A stretch of DNA of 64,000 nucleotides from Ursus arctos. Lineage: Eukaryota > Chordata > Mammalia > Carnivora > Ursidae. Positions 10,156-21,312 of this stretch are shown in pieces. Numbering within the stretch: the stretch's first letter is position 1; each line of letters starts with the position of its first letter. The stretch spans positions 9,310,199 through 9,374,198 of the forward strand of contig NW_026623078.1 of assembly GCF_023065955.2 (NCBI RefSeq), written 5' to 3'. The position numbers and the translations under genes are program-made. A model generated the notes under the pieces. That model had not been told where the DNA came from. It searched no databases and worked only from the letters and a program-made list of their open reading frames with translations.

Positions 10156-11446
10156 TCTCTGGCAAAGATAAATTATATCAGAATATGGCCTGGGTGCAGG
10201 GTTAGGGCACTTTCCTGTTCAACAGCAGGGAAGGCAAGCTGCCTGTCCTGTCTTTCTGGCAGATCTTCAATTATTGACTTTCCTCCAAACCAAACCTTTG
10301 TATCTCCCCATGCTTAGGAATCCATTTTGGTGTCATCTCTCACATTTCAATACATTTCTTCCAGTTGCTCCAGATTTAGCAAATGGTTAATGCTTCAAGT
10401 GAATTTGAAGACAATTGGAAGCAATTATCACCTAGCAGTGCTTTTCAGAAATATAATACTTTGAAAAGCACAGGGTGTGTGTAGGGGGTGGTTGGGAAAA
10501 GAATTACATTTTAAGGCAGATTCCTCTGGTAGCACAGTTTACCTTACTGTAAATAATTGCACACTGTGTTCTGGATGGCTTGTCAATTGCTCTAAATTAA
10601 ACATCTTGCTGAGTGCCCACTTCCCCTTGAAACTGTCAGTTGAGACGAAGTTTGGTAGCTGTGCCTCTCTCTGCCTACTCCTCAGGTTTGTATTTCCCAT
10701 TGATTAAATAGGGTGAGAGAGTCAAAGGTTTTTTTTTTTTTTTATTTGAGTATTCAAGCAAACAAGTAGGAAACAAGCAATTTCAGGACCCCTTTAAAGA
10801 TTGTAAGACCCAGAATTAGCTTCCATGCATAAAAAGCTATCTAGAAGCACATAGTTAAAGTAAGCCAAGTTTTTTGTTTGTTTGTTTTCTTTTCCATTTG
10901 CATCTGCTTTAGAGCTTTTCAACCTCCTTTCTATTCATTTCACTTTTGTGTGTATGTATTGCTCTGTCTGACCTAACCCTGAGTCTGCTTAGGCCCACTC
11001 ACACACAGTCATTCTCTTTCACTTTTAAAAAGCAGTGCTTGTAAGGTATTCATTCCTTTTGCTTTGCATTATAAAAAACAAGGTCAGGTTCAAGTTTCTA
11101 TTGAATAAAAATTTTTCTCCCTTCCTTATTCTTAAGCTCAACTTCAAGAATTCAGGTTTGAATGCAAATAGTAAATTCTGTATTAGGGTAATTGTTTGGT
11201 GTCAGAAAATAAAGGAGCTAAGAGAATAACAAGCTACTTTTTACAGAGCAAGTTAACCAAAACTGTTCTATCAAAGCGTAGTTTAGTCTATTAAAAGAGA
11301 CAAACTGGCTTACCCTAATATATTGCTTCTCCGCAAGGTGAGTTAACAATCTAATTACAAATTACCTGAAATCAGTTTAAATGTGCATTGCAAATAAAGT
11401 GCACATATCTTTAGTGGTGGTGGGTGATGAGGTTGTGGGATATCAG
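10156..11446. other. Unassigned interval
   Basis: No repeat family is recognised with confidence. The interval includes a poly-T run at 10729-10743 and a (TTTG)-rich patch at 10874-10888. ORFs at 10111-10317, 10477-10707 and 11035-11229 lack motifs and appear to be chance. Confidence 0.4.
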
Positions 11447-11482
11447 TGAGGTGAGGTGAGGTGAGGTGGGGTAGGGTGGGGT
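11447..11482 (+). repeat. GGTGA/GGGGT pentamer array
   Basis: Four to five tandem 'gtgag' pentamers grade into 'gtggggtagggtggggt', at the U5 end of the antisense LTR. This looks like a low-complexity expansion. Confidence 0.8.
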
Positions 11483-12058
11483 CTGGAGCCGATGACCAAG
11501 AAAGAATTCTTGAGATGTCTTTGGTGCAAAATGGTGGTTTATTAAAGCACAGGGAAGGACCAATGGGCAGAAAGAACTGCACCAGGGTCACGAGGAATGG
11601 CCCATTATATACCCTCAAGTTGGGAGGAGGTTAGGGATAAGGTAAGTCTCTAAGGAATTTTGGACGCAAGGTTTCCAGGACCTTGAGGGGGCTAGCTGTT
11701 GTTGGGAAAAGGTCATTTATTACTGTCTAATAAAACCTTAGTCATGAGACCCTTCAGATGTATATCGGTGGGCCATATGCTTGGGGGATGATTGCCAACA
11801 CGTATCTTGGGGGTGGGGGAGGTGTTAGAGATAAAGGAAGTTTACAAAGGAATTTTCATATGTTAAAGTAGACTTATAGGATCCTGGTGTGGGGGAGGGG
11901 GTCAGGCTAGGACTGCCTTTTGCCCTTAGCAAAGTATTAACCTCTAAGCAGCTGAGTTCCTACAAGAATGTCACCATGCCCGTTTCAAGGACTTGTCAAT
12001 GGGCTGTAGGTGGTAAGGAAATTTCATAATTTTTCTTCTGCCTTTGTTTTCCACTTCA
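11447..12058 (-). mobile_element. Antisense ERV solo LTR
   Basis: Read on the minus strand, a TATA-like 'gggtatataatggg' lies about 60 bases upstream of a polyadenylation signal ('gctttaataaaccaccattt', complement of ~11533-11552). A U5-like CA/CT-rich tail follows, ending in a GGTGA pentamer array at 11447-11470. On the minus strand the left end begins 'tgaagtggaaaacaaagg'. These are classical U3-R-U5 features in the right order and spacing. No gag/pol/env flanks it. The boundaries are approximate and no TSD was identified. Confidence 0.75.
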
Positions 12059-12329
12059 GCGGGTTTGAGGGTAGTCGTTATGTCCAGACAGCTTTGACTT
12101 ACATCAAATTGCTATCTGTTTAATCTGCTTAAATGAAAATTGTCAAGGAATTTTAAAATGCCAAAGTCATAAAAACAGAGAGTAAAACTGTGGATTAAAA
12201 GGGGAACAGGAAGGAGATGGTTTAAGATTACAAACTTGCAACTAGTCATAAATAAGGCCCAGAGATCAAATCTGCTAAGACTAGACCTTAATTATCTCCA
12301 CCACCACAAAAAAAAAAATTAAAAAAATT

Positions 12330-12531
12330 ATGACTTGATGGAGATGCTAATGTTATGATATATTACAATATATAAATATGACAATATATAAGTACAATAT
12401 GTAAATGTTACATTAAATACATAAATTATATTACAATATATTATATTCTATATATACAATATCAAATCAACATGTTGTACACCTTAAACGTACACAATGT
12501 TATACATCAAATTTATTTTAATAAAAAAAAT
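12330..12531 (+). mobile_element. L1 3' end (L1MA/MB-like), sense
   Basis: Ends with 'caacatgttgtacacctta', 'aacgtacacaatgttataca' and an A-rich tail, the typical 3' terminus of intermediate-age L1 subfamilies. The upstream portion is blurred by TA/ATATT-rich expansion (12350-12470). Confidence 0.7.
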
Positions 12532-12626
12532 CTAAGATTTTATTTTTAAGTAATCTCTATACCCGACATAGGGCTTGAATTTACAACCCTGGGATCGAGT
12601 CACATGCTCTAATGACTGAGCCAGCC
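12532..12626 (-). mobile_element. Can-SINE, short and degraded, antisense
   Basis: 'aagattttatttttaagtaatctctataccc', 'gggcttgaatttacaaccctggg', 'gatcgagtcacatgctctaa' and 'tgactgagccagcc' match the reverse complement of an older, short Can-SINE form. It is joined directly to the L1 poly-A, suggesting insertion at that tail. Confidence 0.8.
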
Positions 12627-13440
12627 AAAAAAATAAAATAAAATAAATGCTGTTTGCATGCAGAGAAATTACATATGTCAGCAGGGCTACTAAGATGCTT
12701 GCTTATCAGCTGCTTTAGAATATCAGCTTCTTTCCTTTTTGTCCCTGAGTTGTTTTCTATCCTCTTTTTTTGTAACTATTCTTTCTGGTCCTTCAGGTTG
12801 AAAAAAGGAAAGTATGAAGGATGGGATCTCAACAAGTGTTGAAGATGAACCCCCAAGAACCAGGGACTGAAGGATGAGATATAAAAAATACAGCCAGGAA
12901 AACCATCAGTCACATCACAGAACTGCAGGTGACACTTTCATCTATAGAGTATTCTTAGTCATCAAAATTGTACATGTAGGAATTAATTGGCTTTAAACAG
13001 CTTCCGATATCAGAGAAGGGAGCTAACGCTAAGAAATACAACTCTTTTCCACCCCATGATCTCCTCTAACTCACACCATACTTAAGGAGAACAGAAGTTT
13101 TAAGTGAAGTTTAGACTTTGATTAATATATTACTAGACATTTTAATTTCTCAAATGAAACTACTTTTGTTGTTTGAAGTAACTGGAGGAAATTTCATTAT
13201 ATTAGTGTCCAGAAAATTCAGAAGTTCTGCTCAATAATTCAACCAAATAATGAGAGAAAACTAGCCTCACAGATTGGTTTGGACAAGCAATATGGGTAGG
13301 GAAGAATAAAGTTGTTTTTGTTTTAAACTGCAATCCTTCTTGAACCATCCCAACATTATATACGTGGATAATCTATTATCTTTGTCAATCTTGATATGTA
13401 GACAAATATCATAAATGCTAACCATTCATCAAAACACTAA
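12627..13440. other. Unassigned AT-rich interval
   Basis: Nothing recognisable as a gene or repeat was found. The 62-codon ORF at 12654-12842 has no motif and no supporting context. Confidence 0.4.
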
Positions 13441-13444
13441 ACAA

Positions 13445-13890
13445 CTTCCTACTATTACAGGTAGTATGCTAGGCTCACTAGGCCCTGGAAGAATAATAAT
13501 AAGAGAGAAACGAATGTGTATGAAGCAGGCACACATGAAATATAAAGATATAACTATGATCTTATAATATCTTGCCTATAATATAGGGGTTTGACCTGTT
13601 CTCGTTCATTACTCAAGGCATCCCTGAGATAACAACAGTGAGCTGAGCTGAGGTTAAGGCCATAAAAAATGAGAATCTAGGGTAGAAAGAAAAGCATCTG
13701 TGAAGTTTATGTTGTGGTAAGAAACATGGAGAATGTGAGAACTAGAGAAACATCATTATGGCTAGAGTAGAAAGAGTAAAGGAGGCTTTGGATCAGAAGT
13801 TAGGAAATTAGGTAGAGGCTAAACCATTCGGGTCTTTATATGCCTAATGCAGGAGTTTTCTCCTGAGAAAAGGGCTCTGGGAAGCCACTG
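13445..13890 (-). mobile_element. L2 (LINE2) fragment, antisense, tentative
   Basis: Purine-rich antisense L2 landmarks include 'atgctaggctcactaggccctgg' at the left, then 'tatggctagagtagaaagag', 'gggtctttatatgcctaatg' and 'tctgggaagccactgagatg', in the order expected for reverse-complement L2. Divergence is high. Confidence 0.5.
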
Positions 13891-14219
13891 AGATGTACAT
13901 ATCAAACAGCCTAACATTATCCATACCACATTGCCTATCTTACAAGTGAAAATACTATCAGGTATGGGGAGCTAAAAATAAAATTAAGTCCGAAATCTAA
14001 AATAAAATTGAAAAAAAGAATCAACTACATTAGAGAGAACATGAAAGATGCATATTGGACTTGATAAAAAAAATAATTTCTGTTTGTTTTTGAGGAGTTA
14101 TTTTATTACTACAAAATGACAGGATAGAAACTAAACCTTAATCCAACTGCGAAGTTAAATTCATTAATTATAATAACCTACTTTAGTAGTGGTTTTTAGT
14201 AACCTAATTTTATTGAAGA

Positions 14220-17200
14220 CACACATGCATAAGATAAAAAGAAAGAATTATGACATCAAAAACAAAATTTTGGGAGGGGAATAAAAATGTAAAGCATTAG
14301 CATGTGTTTAAACTTAAGTTGTTATCAACTTAAAATAGACTTTTGTAAATATAAGTTGTTTTGCATAGCTTCATGGTAACCACAAACCAAAAATGTCTAC
14401 TAGATAGACAAAAGATAATGATAAAGGAATTTAAGCATACCAGTGTGGAAATTCATCCAGTCATAAGGGAGAGAGGAAGGGAAGAAGAAAAGAATGGAGG
14501 AACTACAAAACAGACAGAAAACAATGAAGAAGATGGCAATAAATCCATACTTACCAATAATTATTTTAAATGTAAATGGACTAAATTCTCCAATCAAGAC
14601 ACCTAGTGGCTGAATGGAATTAAAAACAAGACCCAACTATATGCTGCTACAAGACATTCACTTTAGACGGAAGAACACAAATAGACCAAAAGAGAAGGAA
14701 TGGAAAGAGATATCCCGTGCAAATGGAAACCAAAGAAAACTGGGGTAGCTATACTTAATCAGACAAAATAGAATTTAAGAAAAGACTTTAATAAGAGACA
14801 AAAATATTATATAATTATAAAGCGGTCAGTCCAAGAAGAAGATATAACATTTGTAAATGTTTTTGAACACGACATTGCAACACCTAAATATATAAAACAA
14901 TTAACAGATCTAAACGGAGAAATAGCAATACAATAATGGTAGAAGACTTTAATACCCCATTCTCATCAATGGATACAAAACATTGGCCTTAAACAGCACA
15001 ACAGACCGAATGGACTTAATAGATGTATACAGAACCCTCACTCCAAAAGCAATAGAACACACATTTTTCTCAAGTGTCCATGGAACATTGTCCAGGATAG
15101 ATCACATATTAGGCCACAAAACAAATCTTAATAAATTTAAGATGAGTGAAGTTATATCAAGCATCTTTTTTGACTACATTGGTTGAAGATAGAAATCAAT
15201 TATGAGAAAACTAGAACACTCACAAATATGTGGAGAAAAAACTACATGTTACTCAACAACCAATAAGTCAAAAAAAAAATCAAAACAGAAATCAGAAAAT
15301 ATCTCCAGACAAATGAAAATGGAAATATAATATACCAAAATATCTGGGATGCAGCAAAAGCAACTTGAAGATGGAAGTTCATAGGAATAAATAACTACAT
15401 TAAGAAATCAAAGGTCTTAAGTAAACAACCTAACTTTACACTTCAGGGAAGTAGAAAAATGACAAACAAAACCAAAAATTAGTAGGAGGAAAGAAATAAT
15501 GAAGATCAGAGTGGAAGTAAATAAAATACCAAAAAGAGAATGAAGGTTGATGAAACTAAGAGCTGTTTTTTTGAAAAGATAAACAAAATTGACAAATCTT
15601 AAGCTACCAAAGAAAAAAAGAATGAGGACTCAAATAAAATCAGAAATGAAAGAGGAGACATTACAAATAATATGACAGGAATACAAAGAATCATAAGAAA
15701 CTTGAATAATTATATGCTAACAAATTGGACGATCTAGAAGAAATAGATAAATTTTCAGAAGCATGCAACTTACTGAGATTGAATCATGAAGAAATACAAA
15801 TTTTGAACAGACCAATTACTAGTAAGGAGATTGAATTCTTAATAAAAAACTTCCCAAAAACAAAAGTCCAGAACCAGATAGTATCGGTGGTGAATCCTAA
15901 CAAACATTTAAGAAAAATTAGTACAATCCATCAGGCTCTTTCAAAAGAAGAAGAAGGAGGAGGAGGAGGAGGAGGAAGAAGAGGAGGAGGAGGAGGAGGA
16001 GGAGGAGGAGGAGGAGGAGGAGGAGGAGGAGGAGGAGAAGGAGAAGAGAAGGAGAAGGAGAAGGAGAAGGAGAAGGAGAAAAGAAGAAGAAGAAGAAGAA
16101 GAAGAAGAAGAAGAAGAAGAAGAAGAAGAAGAAGAAGAAGAAGAAGAAACACTTCAAACATTTTATAAGGCCAGAATTACCCTGACACCAAAACCAGACA
16201 AGGAAACCACAAGAAAAAAAAAATTTGAAAGGACCAATATTCCAGATAGACAGAGATGCAAAAATCCTCAACTAAATATTAGCAAACTGAGTTAAACAAT
16301 ACATTAAAATGATCAAGGGGGATTTATTCCATGGATGCAAGGATGTTTCTTACCTGCAAATCAATCAGTGTGATATGCCACACTAACAAATTGAAGTGTT
16401 AAAATAATATGACCATTTTAATAGATGCAGAAAAAAACATTTGGCAAGATTGAACATTGATTCATGATTAAAAATCTCAACAAAGTGAGTATAGAGGGGA
16501 TGTACCTCAACATAATAAAGGCCATCTATGACAAGCCCACAACTAACACAAAACTCAGGGAAAAAACAGATCAAAAATAAGGTGAGGAATAAGACAAGGA
16601 GGCGCTAAGACAGCAATAAGACAAGGATGCTTTCTCTTACCAATTTTATTCAACATAATATTGGAAGTCCTAGCCAGAGTAATTAGATAAGAAAAAGAAA
16701 TAAAAGTCATCCAAATCTGAAAGAAATAAATAAAACTGTCTCTATTTGCAGAGGACATGATGTTATATGTAGGAAACCCTAAAGACACCACCAAATACCT
16801 GTTAGAACTAATAAACAATTCAGTAAAGCTGAAGTTTACAAACTCAACACAAAAAAAATCAGTTGCACTTCTATTTACTAATAATGCATTATCAGAAAGA
16901 GAAATGAAGAAAATAATCCCAAGTACAATTGCATCTAAAAGAATAAAATACCTAGGAATAAATTTAACCAAGGAAGTGAAAGACCTGTACACTGAAAACT
17001 ATAAGACATTGATGAAAGAAATTGGAGAAGACACAAGTAAATGGAAAAATACTCTGTGCTCAATATTCAATCATGGATTGAAAGAGTTAATATTGTTAAA
17101 ATGTCTATGCTACTCCAAGCAATCTATAGATTCAGTGCAGCCCCTATCAAAATTCCAATGGTATTTTTCACAAAAGTAGAACAAAGAATCCTAAAATTTG

Positions 17201-18105
17201 TATGGAACCACCAAAAGCTCCAAAGGTAGTCAAAACAATCTTGAGAGAGAAGAACAAAGCTAGAGGTGTCATATTCCCTGATTTCAAACTATATTACAAA
17301 GTTATAGAAATCAAAACAGTATGGTATTGACATAAAAACAGACACATAGATCAGCGGAACAGAATAGAGAGTCCAGCAATAAACCCATGCATTCATGGAC
17401 AATTAATCTATGAAAAAAAAAAAAAAGCCAAGAATATACAATGAGGAAAGGTCAGTCTTTTCAATAAGTGGTGTTGGGAAACCTGGACAGCCACATGCAA
17501 AAGAATGAAAGAGGACACTTACCTTACATCATAACAAAATTAAACTCAAAATGGATGAAAGACTTTAACATAAGACCTGAAACCATAAAACTCCTGGAAG
17601 AAAACATAGGTGGTAAGCTCTTTAACATTGGTTTTATCAATGATTTTTTGGATTTGACATCAAAAGCAAAGACAACAAAAGCAAAACTAAACAAGTGGGA
17701 CTACATCAACCCAAAAAGCTTCTGCACATCAAAGGAAAACACACACACAAGAAAAGAAAAAGCAACATAAGGGGTTAATATCCAAACTATGTAAAGAACT
17801 CATACAACTCAGTTGTGAAAAAAACAGTCTGATTTAGAAATGGGCGGAGGATCTGAACAGTTTTCCAAAGAAATCATACAAATGGCCAACAGCTACATGA
17901 AAATATGCTCAACATCACTAACCATCTGGTAATTGCACCGTTGGTGAGAATGCCAATTGGTAGAGCCACTGTGGAAAACATTATAGAGGTTCCTTAAAAA
18001 ATAAAAAATATTATTGGATCCAGTAATTCCACTTCTGAATATACCCCTAAAGGAAATGAAAATACTAAATCAAAAAGATATCTGCAACTCCACGTTTATT
18101 GCATT
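14220..18105 (+). mobile_element. Old L1M, sense, ~3.9 kb, ORF2 decayed
   Basis: A long sense LINE-1 relic covers the endonuclease through the end of ORF2. The endonuclease end is readable at 14983-15186 ('SRIDHILGHK', an EN C-terminal landmark). The RT catalytic box at ~16744-16765 reads FAEDM instead of the usual FADDM. The post-RT segment '[17 protein letters not shown]'-like is open at 16757-17179. The last ORF2 blocks reach ~18080 and the 3' UTR is missing. Many frameshifts and stops split it into pieces of at most 147 codons, so it is inactive. A microsatellite (15943-16149) has expanded inside it. Confidence 0.9.
15943..16149 (+). repeat. 207 bp polypurine tract: (GGA)n-(GGAGAA)n-(GAA)n
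   Basis: All-purine top strand over about 207 bases, ordered as GGA repeats (~15956-16037, with one GAAGA interruption), then GGAGAA units (~16036-16080), then GAA repeats (~16081-16149). In one frame it reads as Gly/Glu/Arg runs and on the other strand as Phe/Leu/Pro/Ser runs, which explains the long low-complexity ORFs here. It arose within L1 ORF2 at a short A/G-rich stretch. Mirror-symmetric purine tracts can adopt triplex (H-DNA) structure. Confidence 0.97.
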
Positions 18106-19149
18106 ACTTTTAGAATTTAGTTGATTTAGAAAATTTATGTACAACTTTTAGAATTTTTTGTGGTTTTAGGGAAAAAATATTTGTTTTTTAAAAGTGTATT
18201 ATGTGTTTTCACTTCATAAGATTGGCAGGGATGATTTTCTTTATTTGATTTTCCAGGCATCACTGCTCCTCTTGACTAGAGTACAGAAATTATTTTCCTT
18301 AGGAGTGAGTTGGTCAGCATCATGCCTGATACACTGGGGACATTCAAAAGATACTAGGTTAGCCCTCCAGCTTACTTTATTTGTGCTTCCTATGACTAGT
18401 AATCTTTTCAAATGTACCTTCAATAGTTTGTGAAAACTAGTGATGTTTATCTCTCACTAAGTCAACATCCCTGCCCCCACGAAAAAGTTGTGTGACCACG
18501 TTTGGTGTTTTGATAAAGTTATTAGGACTAGGATGTAAAAACAATCTTCTGCACTCTCTATACTGCAGAAGTTCATATCATGAGATATGAAGCATAGAAA
18601 ATGTTTAGCTAATGATCTGTGTAACACAATGTTTAGGTATCATGGTAATTTTAAAATCTGACAGAGTCAATGACCTGTGGAAATAGTGCTAATGCACAGT
18701 TAAACAAGGTTTGCTGATAAGAATAAAATTTGTAACAATAAAATACATACAGAAAAAATTCTGACAAAATCATTTTTTAAATTCTGTATCCTATTTTAAA
18801 ATACAATGTTTACATTTTTTGTTACTGTATTGTTAAAAGAATAATAGTGTCAGTTGTAGGGATAGACAGAAGCAAAGCTTAGCTTCTTTGTATTCAAAAG
18901 AGTGGAGTTTAAATAAGAACTGCTCCCCCTCCCAATCTTCTGCATGATTGCTGCTTTTGGATAAAAGTTAAAAACATGGGTATTAGAAAATATTTGCAAA
19001 ATAGATTTCCTTGATATATACAAGGTTGAGAACAGATTGAAACTAATTTGTCTCAGTACACCATAAAGGGAAATTATGTTCATAATTATTATGTTAAGTT
19101 TATAAAATCTGGAATAATAAGAGCAATGTTGAATATTACATTCAAGTTA
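18106..19149. other. Unassigned interval
   Basis: AT-rich sequence without recognised repeats or genes. ORFs at 18194-18433, 18241-18423 (minus) and 18850-19083 (minus) are short and motif-free. Confidence 0.4.
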
Positions 19150-19271
19150 GTTATAGGCCAAATTGTATCTCCTTAAAATTTTAAGTTGAAGCCCTAATTC
19201 CCTAATTCCCTAATTCCTATAGGGAAAGTAACTGTATTTGGAGACAGGGCTTTTAAAAACATAATTAAATT

Positions 19272-19463
19272 GGGGCACCTGGGTGGTGCAGTCGTTAAGC
19301 GTCTGCCTTCAGCTCAGGGCATGATCCCGGTGTTCTGGGATCAAGCCCCACATCAGACTCCTCTGCTAGGAGCCTGCTTCTTCCTCTCCCACTCCCCCTG
19401 CTTGTGTTCCCTCTCTCGCTGGCTGTCTTTCTCTCTGTCAAATAAATAAATAAAATCTTTAAA
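19272..19463 (+). mobile_element. Can-SINE (arctoid-type tail) in MLT1
   Basis: 'ggggcacctgggtggtgcag' head and 'cactccccctgcttgtgttc' plus 'ctctctcgctggctgtc' tail, then 'aaataaataaataaaatcttt'. The flanking duplication is 'aaaacataattaa' at ~19257 and ~19465. The tail variant is the one shared by the younger copies in this window. Confidence 0.95.
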
Positions 19464-19543
19464 AAAACATAATTAAGTTAAAATGAAGATTCTTAGGGTG
19501 TCCTAACTCAATCTGACCAGCATTCTTACAAGAGATTAGATCA

Positions 19544-19741
19544 GGGGCGCCTGGGTGGCTTAATCAGTTAAGCATCTGCCTTAGCTCAGGTCATGATCCC
19601 AGAGTCCTGAGATCAAGCCCTTCATCGTGCTCCCTGGTTGGCAAGGAGTCTGCTTCTCCCTCTGCCCGTCCTCCCACTTGTGCTCTCTCTCTCTCTAATA
19701 AATAAATAAAATCTTTAAAAAAAAAAAAAAAGAAGAAGAAG
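19544..19741 (+). mobile_element. Can-SINE in MLT1
   Basis: 'ggggcgcctgggtggcttaatcagttaag' head, 'caggtcatgatcccagagtcctgagatcaag' body and an A-rich tail that grades into a (GAA) run at 19731-19743. Imperfect TSD: 'aagagattagatca' on the left and 'aagatattagacca' on the right. Confidence 0.93.
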
Positions 19742-19975
19742 AAGATATTAGACCAGACAGGGAGACACCGGGGATGGGTGTACACTGGGAAAAGGCCAAC
19801 TGAAACTCAGAGAAGAGGTCATTTACAAGCCATGGAGAAAAGCCTTAGAGGAATCCAACTCCTGGCACCTTGATCTTGGACTTCCATAACTGTGATAAAA
19901 TATAATTTCTATTGTTTAAGACATCCAGTCTATGGTATTTCTTATGGCAGCTGTAGCAAAAATAATTAAGACAAC

Positions 19976-20126
19976 ATTTTTTGAAAAGATTTTATTTATT
20001 TATTAAAGAGAAAGAAAAAAAAATATGAGCTTAGCAGGAAGCCAGATGCCTGCTCAATCTAGGACTCTGGGATCATGACTTGAGCCAAAGGCAGAAGCTT
20101 AACCTGCAGAGCCACCAAAATGCCCC
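19976..20126 (-). mobile_element. Can-SINE, degraded, antisense
   Basis: 'aaagattttatttatttatt' is followed by a purine-rich stretch, 'gggatcatgacttgagccaa', 'aggcagaagcttaacc' and 'gccaccaaaatgcccc'. It is shortened and diverged. A faint TSD ('aagacaacattttt' and 'aaggcaatagtttt') brackets it, immediately after the MLT1 3' end. Confidence 0.85.
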
Positions 20127-20504
20127 AAGGCAATAGTTTTAAAAGTAGAGATTTATTATTTAAAAAGTGTTTCTTTATTGTCACATAACTGATGTTAACT
20201 AGACATTAGAAAACATAAGTTAATAAAGGATAAAATAGCACTCAAAATCAATTAATGGTAATTTTTAAATATAAATCCTTCTAGATTTTAAGCATTCAGT
20301 TGCATTAAAAATATGTAAAGTGAAACTGATTTTTACTAAAAGGAAGTCATCTTCTCCATACTGTTTCACTTTTCATGTTATGTCATATTATGTTATCATA
20401 TCTCTTAGATTCATAGTGCATAGAAATATATAAATAATGTCAACAAATAAACATTTGTATACTTTTTTGAGTTTAATATATGCTATTAAATATGAAAATT
20501 TTGA
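20127..20504. other. Unassigned AT-rich interval
   Basis: No gene or repeat family is recognised. Confidence 0.4.
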
Positions 20505-20740
20505 ACCAATTCTTTACTGTTGGAAATTGGAACTTATCCAGTATTTCTCTGTCTAAGCAAAGCTGTAACAAAGGTAATTTTACATATACTTGGAATACTT
20601 TTCAACAATGAATAAATTTCTAAGAGTGAAAGTACTGGGTCAGAAGTTATGAATGTTGTAAAGTCTCTGATGTGTATTACCACATTGCTTTTCAGAAAAG
20701 CTATAGTAACTTATACTTCCAGTGATGCAGTCCATTTAAA
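20505..20740 (-). mobile_element. Old L1M fragment, antisense
   Basis: 'atgaataaatttctaagagtg', 'aaagtactgggtcagaagtt', 'ccacattgcttttcagaaaa' and 'ttatacttccagtgatgcag' follow the antisense L1M 3' region. It is diverged, and it is cut by the insertion of the younger L1 at 20753. Confidence 0.7.
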
Positions 20741-20752
20741 AAAGATGAAGTC

Positions 20753-20828
20753 TGGTCCACAGTAGCCAAATTATGGAAGAAGCCAAGATGTACTACAATG
20801 GATGAATGGATAAAGAAGATTATATGTA

Positions 20829-20888
<60 letters not shown>

Positions 20889-21300
20889 GGAATATTACTC
20901 AGCCATGAGAAAGGATGAATATCTATCATTTACATCCACATGGATAGAACTGGAGGGTATTATGCTAAGTGAATTAAGTCAATCAGAGAAACACAATTAT
21001 CATATGGTTTCACTCGTATGTGGAACATAAGGAATAGTGCAGAGGACAATAAGGATAAGGGGGGAAACTGAATGGAAAAAAATCCAAGAGGGAGACAAAC
21101 CATACAAGACTCTTGACTCCGAGAAACAAACTGAGTGCTGTAGAAAAGTATGTGGTGGGGAAATGGAGTCACTGGGTGATGGGCATTAAAGAGGGCATGT
21201 GATATGATGAGCACTGGGTGATATACTGAACTAATGAATCATTGAACATTATATCAAAAACTAATGATGTAATATACCTTGGCTAATTGAATTTTTTTTT
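20753..21300 (+). mobile_element. Carnivoran L1 3' end, 5'-truncated, sense
   Basis: It runs from the end of ORF2 ('tggaatattactcagccatg', 'ggtttcactcgtatgtgga') through the carnivoran L1 3' UTR ('gagaaacaaactgagtgctg', 'gatgagcactgggtgatata', 'atcaaaaactaatgatgtaa') to an A/T-rich end. The near-exact TSD aaagatgaagtc (20741-20752) and aaagataaagtc (21301-21312) defines a single 5'-truncated insertion. A (TA)n tract has expanded within it. Confidence 0.92.
20838..20886 (+). repeat. (TA)n microsatellite inside L1
   Basis: About 24 TA units preceded by a short (TG)n. The ancestral L1 sequence here has a short 'tatatacacaatgg' motif, which appears to have seeded the expansion. Confidence 0.95.
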
Positions 21301-21312
21301 AAAGATAAAGTC

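Larger units (their letters stand above)
19150..19973 (+). mobile_element. MLT1-type MaLR LTR, split by two Can-SINEs
   Basis: Sense MLT1 landmarks appear in order: 'ggccaaattgtatctcctta', 'gttgaagccctaattcc', 'tgtatttggagacagggc', 'gcaccttgatcttggacttcc' and, near the 3' end, 'ctattgtttaagacatccag'. The LTR is interrupted at 19272 and 19544 by two separate sense-oriented Can-SINEs, each with its own TSD. 'cctaattc' is repeated three times at ~19192-19218. No internal ERVL sequence remains. Confidence 0.88.

Noticed and set aside
15725..16271. ORFs of 147 codons (plus) and 117 and 76 codons (minus) that look long for the region
   Set aside because: They are L1 ORF2 sequence running into the GGA/GAA tract, giving Gly/Arg/Glu or Phe/Leu/Pro runs; not a gene.
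16555..17179. Overlapping 140-145 codon ORFs on both strands
   Set aside because: The plus-strand frame is decayed L1 ORF2 after the RT box; the minus-strand frame is its shadow.
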